Shown piece after piece: positions 15,017 to 22,991 of a stretch of DNA of 64,000 nt. Source of the DNA: Methyloversatilis discipulorum (lineage in GTDB: Bacteria > Pseudomonadota > Gammaproteobacteria > Burkholderiales > Rhodocyclaceae); assembly GCF_000385375.1 (NCBI RefSeq), contig NZ_ARVV01000001.1, positions 1,674,001 to 1,738,000 of the forward strand, read 5' to 3'. Position numbers and translations under genes: made by a program. How positions within the stretch are numbered: the first letter of the stretch is position 1; every line of letters begins with the position of its first letter. A model generated the notes under the pieces. The model made no database searches. It saw only the letters and a program-made list of their open reading frames with translations, and was not told where the DNA came from.

Positions 15017-15154
15017 TGCCAGTCTCGCAGCGACGATTTTGAAGGCTCCTCGGGTCGTTGCTGTGGCGAGGCTTGCAATGGGGAGGCCGGTCGACCTAGC
15101 GGACAGCACCGGTTCTTTTGGCGGCTCGCGAGCAATCGCGAGCCGTTTTTCTTT
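15017..15154 (+). ncRNA. candidate sigma-54-dependent small RNA, about 138 nt
   Basis: The predicted RNA starts after a sigma-54 promoter and ends at a perfect terminator. Near its 5' end CTCGC plus AGCGACGA pair with TCGTTGCT plus GCGAG (15023-15070), making a strong two-part stem. The 18-base loop carries GGCTCCTC, which is complementary to Shine-Dalgarno sequences. A second stem, CCGGT/ACCGG, lies near 15088-15112. No start codon with a ribosome site is present. The neighbouring divergent genes are a sigma-54 two-component system, an arrangement like glmY beside glrKR or crcZ under CbrB. I recognise no known RNA family. The alternative is a leader or attenuator for ccmA. Confidence 0.6.
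15122..15154 (+). terminator. intrinsic terminator of the candidate sRNA
   Basis: A perfect 10-bp stem (CGGCTCGCGA with its complement) closes a GCAA loop and is followed by TTTTTCTTT. The T-run is only on the plus-strand side, so it ends a rightward transcript. All annotated genes to the left run leftward, so it must serve an unannotated transcript. Confidence 0.9.
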
Positions 15155-15182
15155 GCGCCGCACGCCGCCTGGCGGATTCGGC

Positions 15183-15188
15183 GATAAT
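15183..15188 (+). promoter_or_regulatory. possible -10 element of the ccm operon
   Basis: GATAAT, embedded in the small palindrome GCGATAATTCGC, lies 39 bases upstream of ccmA. It is the only plausible -10 after the preceding terminator. No good -35 is visible. Confidence 0.35.
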
Positions 15189-15226
15189 TCGCCGCCTTTC
15201 ACCGCCCCGCACCCCGCCTCCCGCGC

Positions 15227-15877
15227 ATGGCCGATCCCGCTGTTCCGCTGATTTCTACGCACGCACTGGCCTGCACGCGCGGCTCGGCACGCCTGTTCGC
15301 CGGGCTGGATCTGGCGGTGGGCGAGGGTGAGTTGCTGCACGTGGCTGGCGCCAACGGCAGCGGAAAGACCAGTCTGCTGCGCATCCTGTGCGGGCTGTCG
15401 GAAGCCGAATCCGGCGAGCTGCGCTGGTGCGGCCAGCCGGCGCGCAAGGTGAAGGACGACTGGCGCGCCGGCCTGCTCTATCTCGGTCACCGCAACGCGG
15501 TGAAGGACGATTTCACGCCGCTGGAGAACCTGCGTGCCAGCGCGGCCATCGCCGGTGAGGCCATGGAAGAGGAGACGGCGCTGCGCGCGCTGGTCGACAT
15601 CGGCCTCGGCGCCCGCCTCGACGTGCCGGCGCGCAGCCTGTCGCAGGGGCAGCGCCGTCGCGTCGCGCTGGCCCGTCTGCTGTGCGGCACTCGCGCCCGG
15701 CTGTGGATACTGGACGAGCCTTTCACTGCACTTGACGTGCGCGCGGTGGCGCAGCTGGCCGAGGCGATGGCCGCGCACATCCGTCGCGGCGGCGCCGTCA
15801 TCTACACCACGCACCAGCCGGTGGATATCGACGTGCCGCGCCGCGCGCTGCTCAATCTGGACGACTACTCATGCTGA
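15227..15877 (+). CDS. ccmA: haem exporter ATP-binding protein CcmA
   Basis: CcmA is the ATPase of the CcmABCD complex, which uses ATP to release holo-CcmE during cytochrome c maturation. The 216-aa protein has Walker A GANGSGKTS (41-49), signature SLSQGQRRR, Walker B LWILDEPF and the switch His in TTHQP. It is the first gene of a nine-gene ccm operon and overlaps ccmB by seven bases. The ATG at 15227 has little ribosome-binding sequence. Gene order and length match System I operons in betaproteobacteria. Confidence 0.96.
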   Translation: MADPAVPLISTHALACTRGSARLFAGLDLAVGEGELLHVAGANGSGKTSLLRILCGLSEAESGELRWCGQPARKVKDDWRAGLLYLGHRNAVKDDFTPLENLRASAAIAGEAMEEETALRALVDIGLGARLDVPARSLSQGQRRRVALARLLCGTRARLWILDEPFTALDVRAVAQLAEAMAAHIRRGGAVIYTTHQPVDIDVPRRALLNLDDYSC

Positions 15878-16539
15878 GCGTGTTCGCCGCCGTGCTGCGT
15901 CGCGACCTGCTGCTGGCCTGGCGCCGCCGTTCCGACGTGCTGACCGCGCTCGGCTTCTTCCTGCTGGTGACCAGCCTGTTTCCGCTCGGCGTCGGGCCGG
16001 AACCGGACCAGCTGGCGCAGATCGCGGCCGGCGTCATGTGGGTGGCGGCGCTGCTTGCCACGCTGCTGTCGGTCAGCCGGCTGTTCGAAGCGGATGAGGC
16101 GGACGGAACCCTTGAGCAGATGCTGCTGTCCGTGGAGCCGCTGGCAGTGATCGTGCTGGCCAAGGTGTGCGCCTACTGGTTGCTGACCGGATTGCCGCTG
16201 GTGCTGATCGCGCCGCTGATCGCGCTGCAGTTCAGCCTGACGCCGGACGAGACGCTCATCGTCTGCGCGACGCTGCTGATCGGCACGCCGACGCTGTCTT
16301 TGCTCGGCGCCGTCGGCGCGTCGCTGACGCTGGGCCTGCGCGGCGGTGGCGCGCTGATCGCGCTGCTGGTGCTGCCGCTGTACGTGCCGGTGCTCATCTT
16401 CGGTGCGGGGGCGATCGACGCCTGGCGCGCCGGCCTGGGCATCGCGCCGCACCTGGCCTTGCTCGGTGCCTGCCTGCTGGTGGCACTGGCGGTGGCACCG
16501 CTGGCGAGCGCGGCGGCGTTGCGCATCGCCCAAGATTGA
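15871..16539 (+). CDS. ccmB: haem exporter permease CcmB
   Basis: CcmB is the membrane partner of CcmA in the cytochrome c maturation ABC complex. The 222-aa product begins with the characteristic VFAAVLRRDLLLAWRRRSDVLTALGFFLLV segment and has six hydrophobic helices. The conserved FEADEADGTLEQMLLS loop sits after the second. It overlaps ccmA. The following 116 bases contain a strong nested hairpin before ccmC, so expression may drop between the two. Confidence 0.95.
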   Translation: MLSVFAAVLRRDLLLAWRRRSDVLTALGFFLLVTSLFPLGVGPEPDQLAQIAAGVMWVAALLATLLSVSRLFEADEADGTLEQMLLSVEPLAVIVLAKVCAYWLLTGLPLVLIAPLIALQFSLTPDETLIVCATLLIGTPTLSLLGAVGASLTLGLRGGGALIALLVLPLYVPVLIFGAGAIDAWRAGLGIAPHLALLGACLLVALAVAPLASAAALRIAQD

Positions 16540-16541
16540 TA

Positions 16542-16590
16542 GGGGGCCAAACCGCACTCGGTTAAACTTGCGGTTTTGCCGTCGGCCCCC
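16542..16590 (+). promoter_or_regulatory. nested hairpin between ccmB and ccmC
   Basis: GGGGGCC (16542-16548) pairs with GGCCCCC (16584-16590). Inside it AAACCGCA pairs with TGCGGTTT (16549-16556 and 16569-16576). The inner stem is followed by TT only, so it is a weak terminator at best. It may tune expression or protect the mRNA end inside the ccm operon. Confidence 0.6.
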
Positions 16591-16655
16591 GCCGAGACAC
16601 GCGCGTTGTATCTGCGCACACCGAGTAATCAGAACCTGGGCTAGCCGCTTCGTTG

Positions 16656-17444
16656 ATGTCCCAATCACAGTCTTCCGCCGCGCGCGCGCCGTCGTCCGGC
16701 TTCAGCTTCTTCCACTACGCCAGCCCGCAGACCTTCTTCCCGCTCGCCGGCAAGCTGCTGTGGCCGAGCTGGATTGCCGCCATCGTGCTGACGCTGGCCG
16801 GCCTCTACATCGGCTTCTTCGTCGCGCCGACCGACGCGACGCAGGGCGACAGCTACCGCATCATCTTCATCCACGTGCCGGCGGCCTGGATGTCCATGGT
16901 GGTCTATCTGGCGATGGCCTTCTGGTGTGCGGTCGGGCTGGTGTTCAACACGCGTCTGTCCTTCATGATGTCGACCGCACTCGCGCCAACCGGCGCGATG
17001 TGGGCCTTCGTCGCGCTGTGGACCGGCGCGCTGTGGGGCAAGCCGACCTGGGGTACCTACTGGGTGTGGGACGCGCGGCTCACGTCCGAACTGATCCTGT
17101 TCTTCCTCTACTGCGGCTACATGGCCCTGCAGGCAGCCATCGACGACCCGCGCCGGGCCGATCGCGCCGGTGCTCTGATCGCCATCGTCGGCGCGGTGAA
17201 CGTGCCCATCATCTATTTTTCGGTGAAGTGGTGGAACACGCTGCATCAGGGCGCGTCTGTAAGCCTGACGGCGGCACCGACCATGGCCACCACCATGCTG
17301 ACCGGCATGCTGGTGATGGCGCTGGCCGCCTGGGCCTACACGATAGGCGCGGCATTGGTGCGCGTGCGCGCCATCATGATCGAACGCGAGCGGAACACCG
17401 ACTGGGTGCGCCAGCTCGCCAGCAACGGAGACAGCAAGACATGA
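16656..17444 (+). CDS. ccmC: haem transporter/handling protein CcmC
   Basis: CcmC presents haem to CcmE at the periplasmic face of the membrane. The 262-aa protein has six membrane helices and the tryptophan-rich haem-binding segment [18 protein letters not shown]. It also has flanking histidines, in IHVPAAW and in the NTLHQGAS loop. The ATG at 16656 is preferred to an adjacent TTG. Its end overlaps ccmD by ATGA. It belongs to the ccm operon. Confidence 0.95.
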   Translation: MSQSQSSAARAPSSGFSFFHYASPQTFFPLAGKLLWPSWIAAIVLTLAGLYIGFFVAPTDATQGDSYRIIFIHVPAAWMSMVVYLAMAFWCAVGLVFNTRLSFMMSTALAPTGAMWAFVALWTGALWGKPTWGTYWVWDARLTSELILFFLYCGYMALQAAIDDPRRADRAGALIAIVGAVNVPIIYFSVKWWNTLHQGASVSLTAAPTMATTMLTGMLVMALAAWAYTIGAALVRVRAIMIERERNTDWVRQLASNGDSKT

Positions 17445-17638
17445 ACTGGGAAAGCGCCAGCCATTTCTGGGCGATGGGCGGCTACGGCTTCTTCGTCTGG
17501 GGTTCCTACGGCGTGACCGCCGCGGTCATTGCAGCCGAGCTGTTCGCGCTGTCGCGCCGCATGAAGAAGGCCCGCGCACAGGCCCGGCGCGATGTTGCGC
17601 TGGAGCGCATCGACGCCGACAAGCGGGGCCGCGCATGA
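17441..17638 (+). CDS. ccmD: haem exporter protein CcmD
   Basis: CcmD is a small membrane protein that holds CcmABC and CcmE together and is needed to release haem-loaded CcmE. The 65-aa product has one membrane helix ([24 protein letters not shown]) followed by a basic cytoplasmic tail. This is the normal layout. It overlaps both neighbours by ATGA, indicating translational coupling. Confidence 0.93.
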   Translation: MNWESASHFWAMGGYGFFVWGSYGVTAAVIAAELFALSRRMKKARAQARRDVALERIDADKRGRA

Positions 17639-18081
17639 AACCCCGCCACAAACGTTTCGCGCTGGTCGCCGCCGGCGTCGCGCTGCTGGTCGGCGCGGTC
17701 ACGCTGGTGCTGAACACCTTCAGCGACAACATGGTGTTCTTCTTCAGCCCGACCCAGGTCGCCGCGAAGGAAGCGCCGCAGGGCCGCACCTTCCGCATCG
17801 GCGGCATGGTGCAGGATGGCAGTCTGGAGCGCGGTGCCGACGGCACCTCGGTCCGCTTCGTCGTCACCGATACCGCCAACACCATTACCGTCACCTACAA
17901 GGGCGCGCTGCCGGACCTGTTCAAGGAAGGCAAGGGCGTGGTCGCCCAGGGCAAGCTCGGCGAGGACGGCGTGTTCGCCGCCAGCGAGGTGCTGGCCAAG
18001 CACGACGAGAACTACATGCCGCCTGAAGCCGCGCACGCGCTGGAACAGGCGAAGAAGGCGCAGAGCACGGTCGTTCAGTAA
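17635..18081 (+). CDS. ccmE: cytochrome c-type biogenesis haem chaperone CcmE
   Basis: CcmE binds haem covalently in the periplasm and passes it to CcmF. The 148-aa protein has an N-terminal membrane anchor (residues 8-27), the OB-fold core with [11 protein letters not shown] and [14 protein letters not shown], and the haem-attachment motif KHDENYMP. In that motif His123 forms the covalent bond and Tyr127 helps coordinate. It is translationally coupled to ccmD, and 63 bases precede ccmF. Confidence 0.97.
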   Translation: MKPRHKRFALVAAGVALLVGAVTLVLNTFSDNMVFFFSPTQVAAKEAPQGRTFRIGGMVQDGSLERGADGTSVRFVVTDTANTITVTYKGALPDLFKEGKGVVAQGKLGEDGVFAASEVLAKHDENYMPPEAAHALEQAKKAQSTVVQ

Positions 18082-18144
18082 GCCGCATTCACTCTGCTCC
18101 GGCGCCTCGGGCCGGAGCACCACGTTTCACGGGCAGGAGCCATC

Positions 18145-20148
18145 ATGTTTCCCGAACTGGGCAATTTTTCGCTGTCGATCGCGCTGGCGCTGTCGGTGCT
18201 GCTGGGCGTGGTTCCGCTGGTCGGCGCGCAGCGCGGCGACGCGCGGCTGATGGCGGTCGCGCGACCGCTGACGCAGGGCGTGTTCGTGTTCGTCGCCTTC
18301 GCCCTGTTCTGTCAGATCCAGTCCTTCGTGCTGAACGACTTCTCGGTGCTGAACGTCGCCACCAATTCGAATTCGACGCTGCCGCTCGAATACCGTGTCG
18401 CGGCCGCCTGGGGCAGTCACGAAGGTTCGCTGCTGCTGTGGACCTTCATGCTGGCGCTGTGGGCGCTGGCCGTCAGCGTGTTTTCGCGCCGCCTGCCGCC
18501 GGACATGGTGGCACGCGTGCTGGCCGTGCTGGGCTGGGTCGGCGTGGGTTTCCTCGCCTTCATGCTGGCCAGTTCCAATCCCTTCGACCGCCTGCTGCCG
18601 GCCGCTGCCGATGGCCGCGACCTGAATCCGCTGCTGCAGGACCCAGGCATGATCTTCCACCCGCCCATGCTCTACATGGGCTACGTTGGCTTCTCGGTCG
18701 CTTTCGCCTTCGCCATTGCGGCGCTGATCGGTGGCCGGCTCGACGCCGCCTGGGCGCGCTGGTCGCGCCCGTGGACCACGGTGGCCTGGATGTTCCTGAC
18801 GCTGGGCATCGCGCTCGGCAGCTACTGGGCCTACTACGAACTGGGCTGGGGCGGCTGGTGGTTCTGGGACCCGGTCGAGAACGCATCCTTCATGCCCTGG
18901 CTGGTCGGCACCGCGCTCATACATTCGCTGGCGGTGACCGAGAAGCGTGGCGCGTTCAAGAGCTGGACCGTGCTGCTGGCCATCGCCGCCTTCTCGCTGT
19001 CGCTGCTCGGCACCTTCCTCGTGCGTTCGGGCGTGCTGACCTCGGTGCACGCCTTCGCCACCGATCCGGAACGCGGCGTGTTCATTCTGGCGCTGCTGGT
19101 GTTCGTGATCGGCGGCTCGCTGCTGCTGTTCGCGATCCGCGCGCCGTCGGTCGGGCTCGGCGGCGGCTTCGCGCTGCTGTCGCGCGAAACCTCGCTGCTC
19201 GCCAACAACGTGCTGCTGGCGGTCGCGACGTCGGCGGTGCTGCTCGGCACGCTGTACCCGCTTTTCCTCGACGCGCTGGGCATGGGCAAGATTTCGGTCG
19301 GCGCGCCTTACTTCGATGCCGTCTTCGTGCCGCTGATGACGCCGGTGCTGTTCCTGATGGCCATCGGGCCCTTCGTGCGCTGGAAGAAGGACGAAGCGCC
19401 GGGGCTGGTGCTGCGCCTGCGCTGGGCGTTCGCGGTCAGCGTCGCCGCCACGCTGGTGATGATGGTGGCGACCGGGCACTACACGCCTATGCTGGGCCTG
19501 GGCGCCTTCACCGTCGTGTGGATCGCTGCCACCAGCGTGCAGCATCTGGTCGAACGTCTGCGCGGCCGCAACGGCGACGGCAGCTGGATGGCTCGCGCCC
19601 GCGCGCTGCCCGGTGGCTGGTGGGGCATGTGGCTGGCCCATCTGGGCGTGGCCGTGAGCATCGTCGGCATCACGCTGGTCAAGGGCTTCGAACAGAACGC
19701 CGACCTCAAGATGGCGCCCGGCCAGACGGCGACGCTGGCCGGCTACACCTTCAAGTTCCACGGCGCATTCGAGCACTCGGGTCCGAACTACGACGCCGCC
19801 CGCGGCCGCATCGAAGTGACGCGCGACGGCAGGCCGGTGGCGATGATGCACCCGGAGAAGCGCATGTACCGCGTATCGCAGATGCCGATGACCGAGGCGG
19901 CCATCGATTCCGGTTTCACCCGCGACGTCTATGTGTCGATGGGCGAGCCGCTGCCCGACGGCAACGCCTGGATCGTCCGCATCTTCTACAAGCCCTTCGT
20001 GAACTGGATCTGGGTGGGTGCCCTCATCATGGCACTGGGCGGCGTCATCGCCGCCGCCGATCGCCGTTACCGCAAGCTCGCCCAGCGCGACGCGAAACAG
20101 GGCGCGCGCGACGGTGTGGCGCCGCCGGTCCGGGAGCAGCACGCATGA
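18145..20148 (+). CDS. ccmF: cytochrome c haem lyase subunit CcmF
   Basis: CcmF joins haem to apocytochrome c together with CcmH and CcmI. The 667-aa polytopic membrane protein carries the tryptophan-rich WWDP-type motif WGGWWFWDPVENASFMPW. It also has conserved histidine regions (GSHEGSLLLW, MIFHPPMLYMGYVG, LIHSLAVTEKRG) and a large periplasmic C-terminal domain before the last helix. Length and motif order are normal. It overlaps ccmG by ATGA. Confidence 0.97.
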   Translation: MFPELGNFSLSIALALSVLLGVVPLVGAQRGDARLMAVARPLTQGVFVFVAFALFCQIQSFVLNDFSVLNVATNSNSTLPLEYRVAAAWGSHEGSLLLWTFMLALWALAVSVFSRRLPPDMVARVLAVLGWVGVGFLAFMLASSNPFDRLLPAAADGRDLNPLLQDPGMIFHPPMLYMGYVGFSVAFAFAIAALIGGRLDAAWARWSRPWTTVAWMFLTLGIALGSYWAYYELGWGGWWFWDPVENASFMPWLVGTALIHSLAVTEKRGAFKSWTVLLAIAAFSLSLLGTFLVRSGVLTSVHAFATDPERGVFILALLVFVIGGSLLLFAIRAPSVGLGGGFALLSRETSLLANNVLLAVATSAVLLGTLYPLFLDALGMGKISVGAPYFDAVFVPLMTPVLFLMAIGPFVRWKKDEAPGLVLRLRWAFAVSVAATLVMMVATGHYTPMLGLGAFTVVWIAATSVQHLVERLRGRNGDGSWMARARALPGGWWGMWLAHLGVAVSIVGITLVKGFEQNADLKMAPGQTATLAGYTFKFHGAFEHSGPNYDAARGRIEVTRDGRPVAMMHPEKRMYRVSQMPMTEAAIDSGFTRDVYVSMGEPLPDGNAWIVRIFYKPFVNWIWVGALIMALGGVIAAADRRYRKLAQRDAKQGARDGVAPPVREQHA

Positions 20149-20672
20149 AACGCTATCTGTGGCCGCTGGGCCTTTTCCTGGTGCTGGCGGGTTTCCTGTT
20201 CGCCGGCCTCTACCTTAACCCGCGCGAGGTGCCGAGTCCGCTGATCGGCAAGGCTGTGCCAGCCTTCTCCATCCCCCAGCTGGCGGCGCCCGACAAGACC
20301 TTCTCGCCGGCCGACATGAAGGGCAAGGTGTGGCTGGTGAACGTGTGGGCGTCGTGGTGCGTGTCCTGTCGCCAGGAGCATCCGCTGCTGGTCGAGCTGG
20401 CGAAGACCGGGCTGGTGCCGATGGTCGGCCTGCACTACAAGGACGAGCGCGACGCCGGCATGAAGTGGCTGGCCGAGCACGGCGACCCCTACCTGCTGTC
20501 TGCGCACGACCGCGACGGCCGTGTGGCCATCGATTTCGGCGTCTATGGCACGCCGGAAACCTTCATCGTCGACAAGACCGGCGTCATTCGCTACAAGCAC
20601 ACCGGCCCGCTGACGCCGCAACTGCTGCGCGACGACATCCTGCCGCGCGTCAAGCAGCTCGAGGCATCCTGA
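20145..20672 (+). CDS. ccmG: thiol:disulfide oxidoreductase CcmG/DsbE
   Basis: CcmG reduces the CxxCH cysteines of apocytochrome c before haem attachment. The 175-aa product has an N-terminal membrane anchor (residues 4-22) and a thioredoxin fold with the active site WASWCVSC (Cys72 and Cys75). The cis-proline loop is YGTPETF. It follows ccmF with an ATGA overlap and precedes ccmH by one base. Confidence 0.96.
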   Translation: MKRYLWPLGLFLVLAGFLFAGLYLNPREVPSPLIGKAVPAFSIPQLAAPDKTFSPADMKGKVWLVNVWASWCVSCRQEHPLLVELAKTGLVPMVGLHYKDERDAGMKWLAEHGDPYLLSAHDRDGRVAIDFGVYGTPETFIVDKTGVIRYKHTGPLTPQLLRDDILPRVKQLEAS

Positions 20673-20673
20673 C

Positions 20674-21147
20674 ATGCGACGTTTGATGGTGTTGCTGGCA
20701 GCATTGATGCTGCCGTTTTCCGTGCTGCACGCCGAAGAGGCAAAACCGCTGGCCGACGACCCGGCGGTCGAGGCGCGGGTTCAGAAGCTGGGCGAGGAAC
20801 TGCGCTGCCTGGTCTGTCAGAACCAGAACATCGCCGACTCGCACGCGGATCTGGCGATGGATCTGAAGAAGCAGTTGCGCGAGCAGATCGCCGCCGGCCG
20901 CAGCGACGGCGAGATCAAGGACTTCATGGTCGAGCGCTACGGCGATTTCGTGCTCTACCGCCCGCCGCTGAAGGCCACCACCGTGCTGCTGTGGGCCGGC
21001 CCCTTCGCGCTGCTGCTGATCGTCATCGTGTTGCTGCTGCGCCGCCTGCGCAGTCGCGCCGAACGTGCGGCCGTCGCCAACACACTGAGCGCCGATGAAC
21101 ACGAGCGCGCCCGCGCGCTGCTCGCCGGCGAGGAGAACAAGGTTTGA
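20674..21147 (+). CDS. ccmH: cytochrome c maturation protein CcmH
   Basis: CcmH is a membrane-anchored thiol protein that works with CcmG and CcmF. The 157-aa protein has a signal peptide (1-20), the conserved LRCLVCQNQNIADSHADLA motif with Cys45 and Cys48, and a C-terminal membrane helix (TTVLLWAGPFALLLIVIVLLLRR interrupted around 110-130). This is the short form, with the TPR domain encoded separately as ccmI. Confidence 0.96.
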   Translation: MRRLMVLLAALMLPFSVLHAEEAKPLADDPAVEARVQKLGEELRCLVCQNQNIADSHADLAMDLKKQLREQIAAGRSDGEIKDFMVERYGDFVLYRPPLKATTVLLWAGPFALLLIVIVLLLRRLRSRAERAAVANTLSADEHERARALLAGEENKV

Positions 21148-21989
21148 CCACATTCATGATGGGCGCGGCGGCGATGCTTGCCGTCGCGCTGGCTTTTGTC
21201 GTCCTGCCGCTGCTGCGCGGCCGCAGCACTCAACCGGCGGACGCGCAACGCGCGCTGACGCTCGCCATCCACCGCGATGCGCTGGCGGAACTGGACCGTG
21301 ATCTGGCGGCCGGCCTGATCGATGACGCGCAATACCGCATTTCCTGCGCCGAACTGGAGCGCCGGGTGCTCGACGAGGCCGGCGTTGCGCCGTCGGCCCC
21401 AGCGAAGGGCAGCGGCCGCTGGGTGGCCGTCGTGTCAGCGCTGATGGTGCCGGTGATCGCTGTTCCGGTGTATCTGGCGCTCGGTCACCCGCAGGCCATC
21501 GATGCACCGCGCAGCAGTCCGCCGCAGGCCGAGGGCGAGGTGACGCCAGAACAGATACAGGCCATGGTCGCGCGACTTGCCGAGCGGATGAAGGCGGAGC
21601 CGGACAACGCCGAGGGCTGGTCGATGCTGGCGCGTTCGTACTTTGCGATGGGGCGCTTCGACGAAGCTGCCGACGCCTATTCCAGACTGGTGAAGATCGT
21701 CGACGGCGACGCCCAGGTGTGGACCGATTACGCCGACGCGGTCGCCATGAAGCAGGGACGCAATCTGGCCGGCGAACCCGAGCAGATGCTGAAGAGGGCG
21801 CTCGAACTGGACCCGGACAACGTGAAGGCGCTGGCACTGGCCGGTAGTGCAGCGATGCAGCGGGGTGACGCTGCCGCCGCGCGTGTGCATTGGGAGCGTC
21901 TGCTGAAACTGCTGCCGGCGGATTCGCCGTTGATCCAGCCCATCAAGGAAAGCATGGGAGAGGCTGCAGCGGGCTCTGCGGCGAAGTAG
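21144..21989 (+). CDS. ccmI: cytochrome c maturation TPR protein CcmI
   Basis: CcmI captures apocytochrome c for the CcmFH lyase. The 281-aa product has two membrane helices near the N-terminus (residues 3-25 and about 95-115). A basic loop lies between them, and a periplasmic TPR domain follows (AEGWSMLARSYFAMGRFDEAADAYSRLV and following repeats). The TTG at 21144 overlaps the ccmH stop; ATGs at codons 5 and 6 are alternatives. It closes the ccm operon, and a bidirectional terminator follows 76 bases later. Confidence 0.92.
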   Translation: MTTFMMGAAAMLAVALAFVVLPLLRGRSTQPADAQRALTLAIHRDALAELDRDLAAGLIDDAQYRISCAELERRVLDEAGVAPSAPAKGSGRWVAVVSALMVPVIAVPVYLALGHPQAIDAPRSSPPQAEGEVTPEQIQAMVARLAERMKAEPDNAEGWSMLARSYFAMGRFDEAADAYSRLVKIVDGDAQVWTDYADAVAMKQGRNLAGEPEQMLKRALELDPDNVKALALAGSAAMQRGDAAAARVHWERLLKLLPADSPLIQPIKESMGEAAAGSAAK

Positions 21990-22065
21990 GTGCGCGGGTA
22001 GCGCTTGCCGCGGCGGGCGAACGCTGCGGCGATGCGGAAAGGTCTTGCGATCAGGGAAGCACAAA

Positions 22066-22095
22066 AGAAAAAAGCCGGCTTGCGCCGGCTTTTTT
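22066..22095. terminator. bidirectional terminator after ccmI
   Basis: AAAAAA-GCCGGC-ttgc-GCCGGC-TTTTTT forms a short, very GC-rich stem with T-runs in both directions. It separates the rightward ccm operon from the leftward lipoprotein gene. Confidence 0.9.
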
Positions 22096-22114
22096 CATGC
22101 TCGCGGAAGAAGGA

Positions 22115-22375
22115 TTACTTCTTCTCTTCAGCCGGGGCAGCCGGAGCAGCAGCGTCAGCCGGAGCGGCCGGAGCAGCGTCAGCCGGAGCAGCCGGGGCAG
22201 CGTCAGCCGGAGCGGCCGGAGCAGCATCAGCCGGAGCAGCCGGGGCAGCGTCAGCCGGAGCGGCCGGGGCAGCAGCCGGAGCGGGTTCGGCGGCCGGAGC
22301 CGGAGCTTCTTCCGGCTTCGAGCAAGCGGCCAGGGCAGCGGCGAGGATGGCGGCGAGGAGGAGGGACTTTTGCAT
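22115..22375 (-). CDS. Ala/Pro-rich repeat lipoprotein, 86 aa
   Basis: This small exported protein has a signal peptide ending in the lipobox LAAC, giving lipid-modified Cys18 with SK at +2/+3. The mature part is almost entirely AAPADAAP-type repeats: about five copies of an eight-residue unit encoded by 24-bp tandem repeats (about 22137-22270), ending in EEKK. It should be an extended surface or periplasmic spacer of the kind often attached to peptidoglycan or the outer membrane. No enzymatic domain is present. The repeat number is likely to vary between strains by slippage. Confidence 0.8.
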   Translation of the reverse strand: MQKSLLLAAILAAALAACSKPEEAPAPAAEPAPAAAPAAPADAAPAAPADAAPAAPADAAPAAPADAAPAAPADAAAPAAPAEEKK

Positions 22376-22502
22376 TTTGATTTCCTTGGCTGTTGGCTAC
22401 AACGTGAATTCGGTACAACACCCGATCGAGCTAGCGACCTCGATCAGCCCAAAATAGTAGCACGAGCGTCACGGATCAAGTTGCAGCGCTGGAAACAAGG
22501 TT

Positions 22503-22991
22503 TTACAAGCCAAGCTTTGTTGTGCTTATGCAACATGAACAACTGTCCCAGATCTCGGCGAATCGACCGCTGTAGCCGGCGATCTCGGCAGCATCGGCGC
22601 GCACGTGCTTGCCGCGCCAGTGCGCATGATGAGTCCGGATCACCGCGTCAGCCGAGCCGTTCAGCATGAAGGTTTCGCTCAGATGCCGCAGCGTACGCGG
22701 CAACTGACGGATGTGCAGACGGTGCGATTGTGCGGCGCACAGCGCCCACAGGCGAGGCATGTGGTGCTGCAGCGGTCCGGCGTCGTGCAGCACGATGCGC
22801 ACCGCGGCGCGCGGCGACTGTGCCAATGCCCGGGTCAGGGCGTCGACCGCGAGGCGCGAATCGAGTGCGGTGGCGCGCAGATCGGTGTCAAAGATGTCGA
22901 GCGATCGATCGATTTGCGCGATCAATGCGCCGATCGCCGCCTGATAGCCGGCGCGATCGTCGAAACGGAAGACACCCGTTGCCTCAGTCAA
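22503..22991 (-). CDS. DUF7931-type (phospholipase D-fold) protein, 162 aa
   Basis: The frame opens at a TTG (22991) that overlaps the stop of roxA by eight bases, and no ATG is available upstream. The product resembles small DUF7931 proteins, which look like half of a phospholipase D fold. The features are RSLDIFDTDLRATALDSRLAVDAL, a RIVLHDAGPLQHHMPRLWAL strand-helix, and a SGRFAEIWDSC end. The canonical HxKxxxxD motif is not seen, so catalysis is doubtful. It is translationally coupled to roxA on the minus strand. In relatives the domain is sometimes fused to an acetyltransferase. Function is unknown. Confidence 0.65.
   Translation of the reverse strand: MTEATGVFRFDDRAGYQAAIGALIAQIDRSLDIFDTDLRATALDSRLAVDALTRALAQSPRAAVRIVLHDAGPLQHHMPRLWALCAAQSHRLHIRQLPRTLRHLSETFMLNGSADAVIRTHHAHWRGKHVRADAAEIAGYSGRFAEIWDSCSCCISTTKLGL

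Noticed and set aside
14991..15021. Leftward sigma-54 promoter using the inverted TGGCAC copy
   Set aside because: On the minus strand the TGGCAC copy lacks GC at the required 12-base spacing, so only the rightward promoter is supported.
22137..22270. Possible CRISPR-like tandem repeat
   Set aside because: The 24-bp units are contiguous and in frame within a lipoprotein gene.
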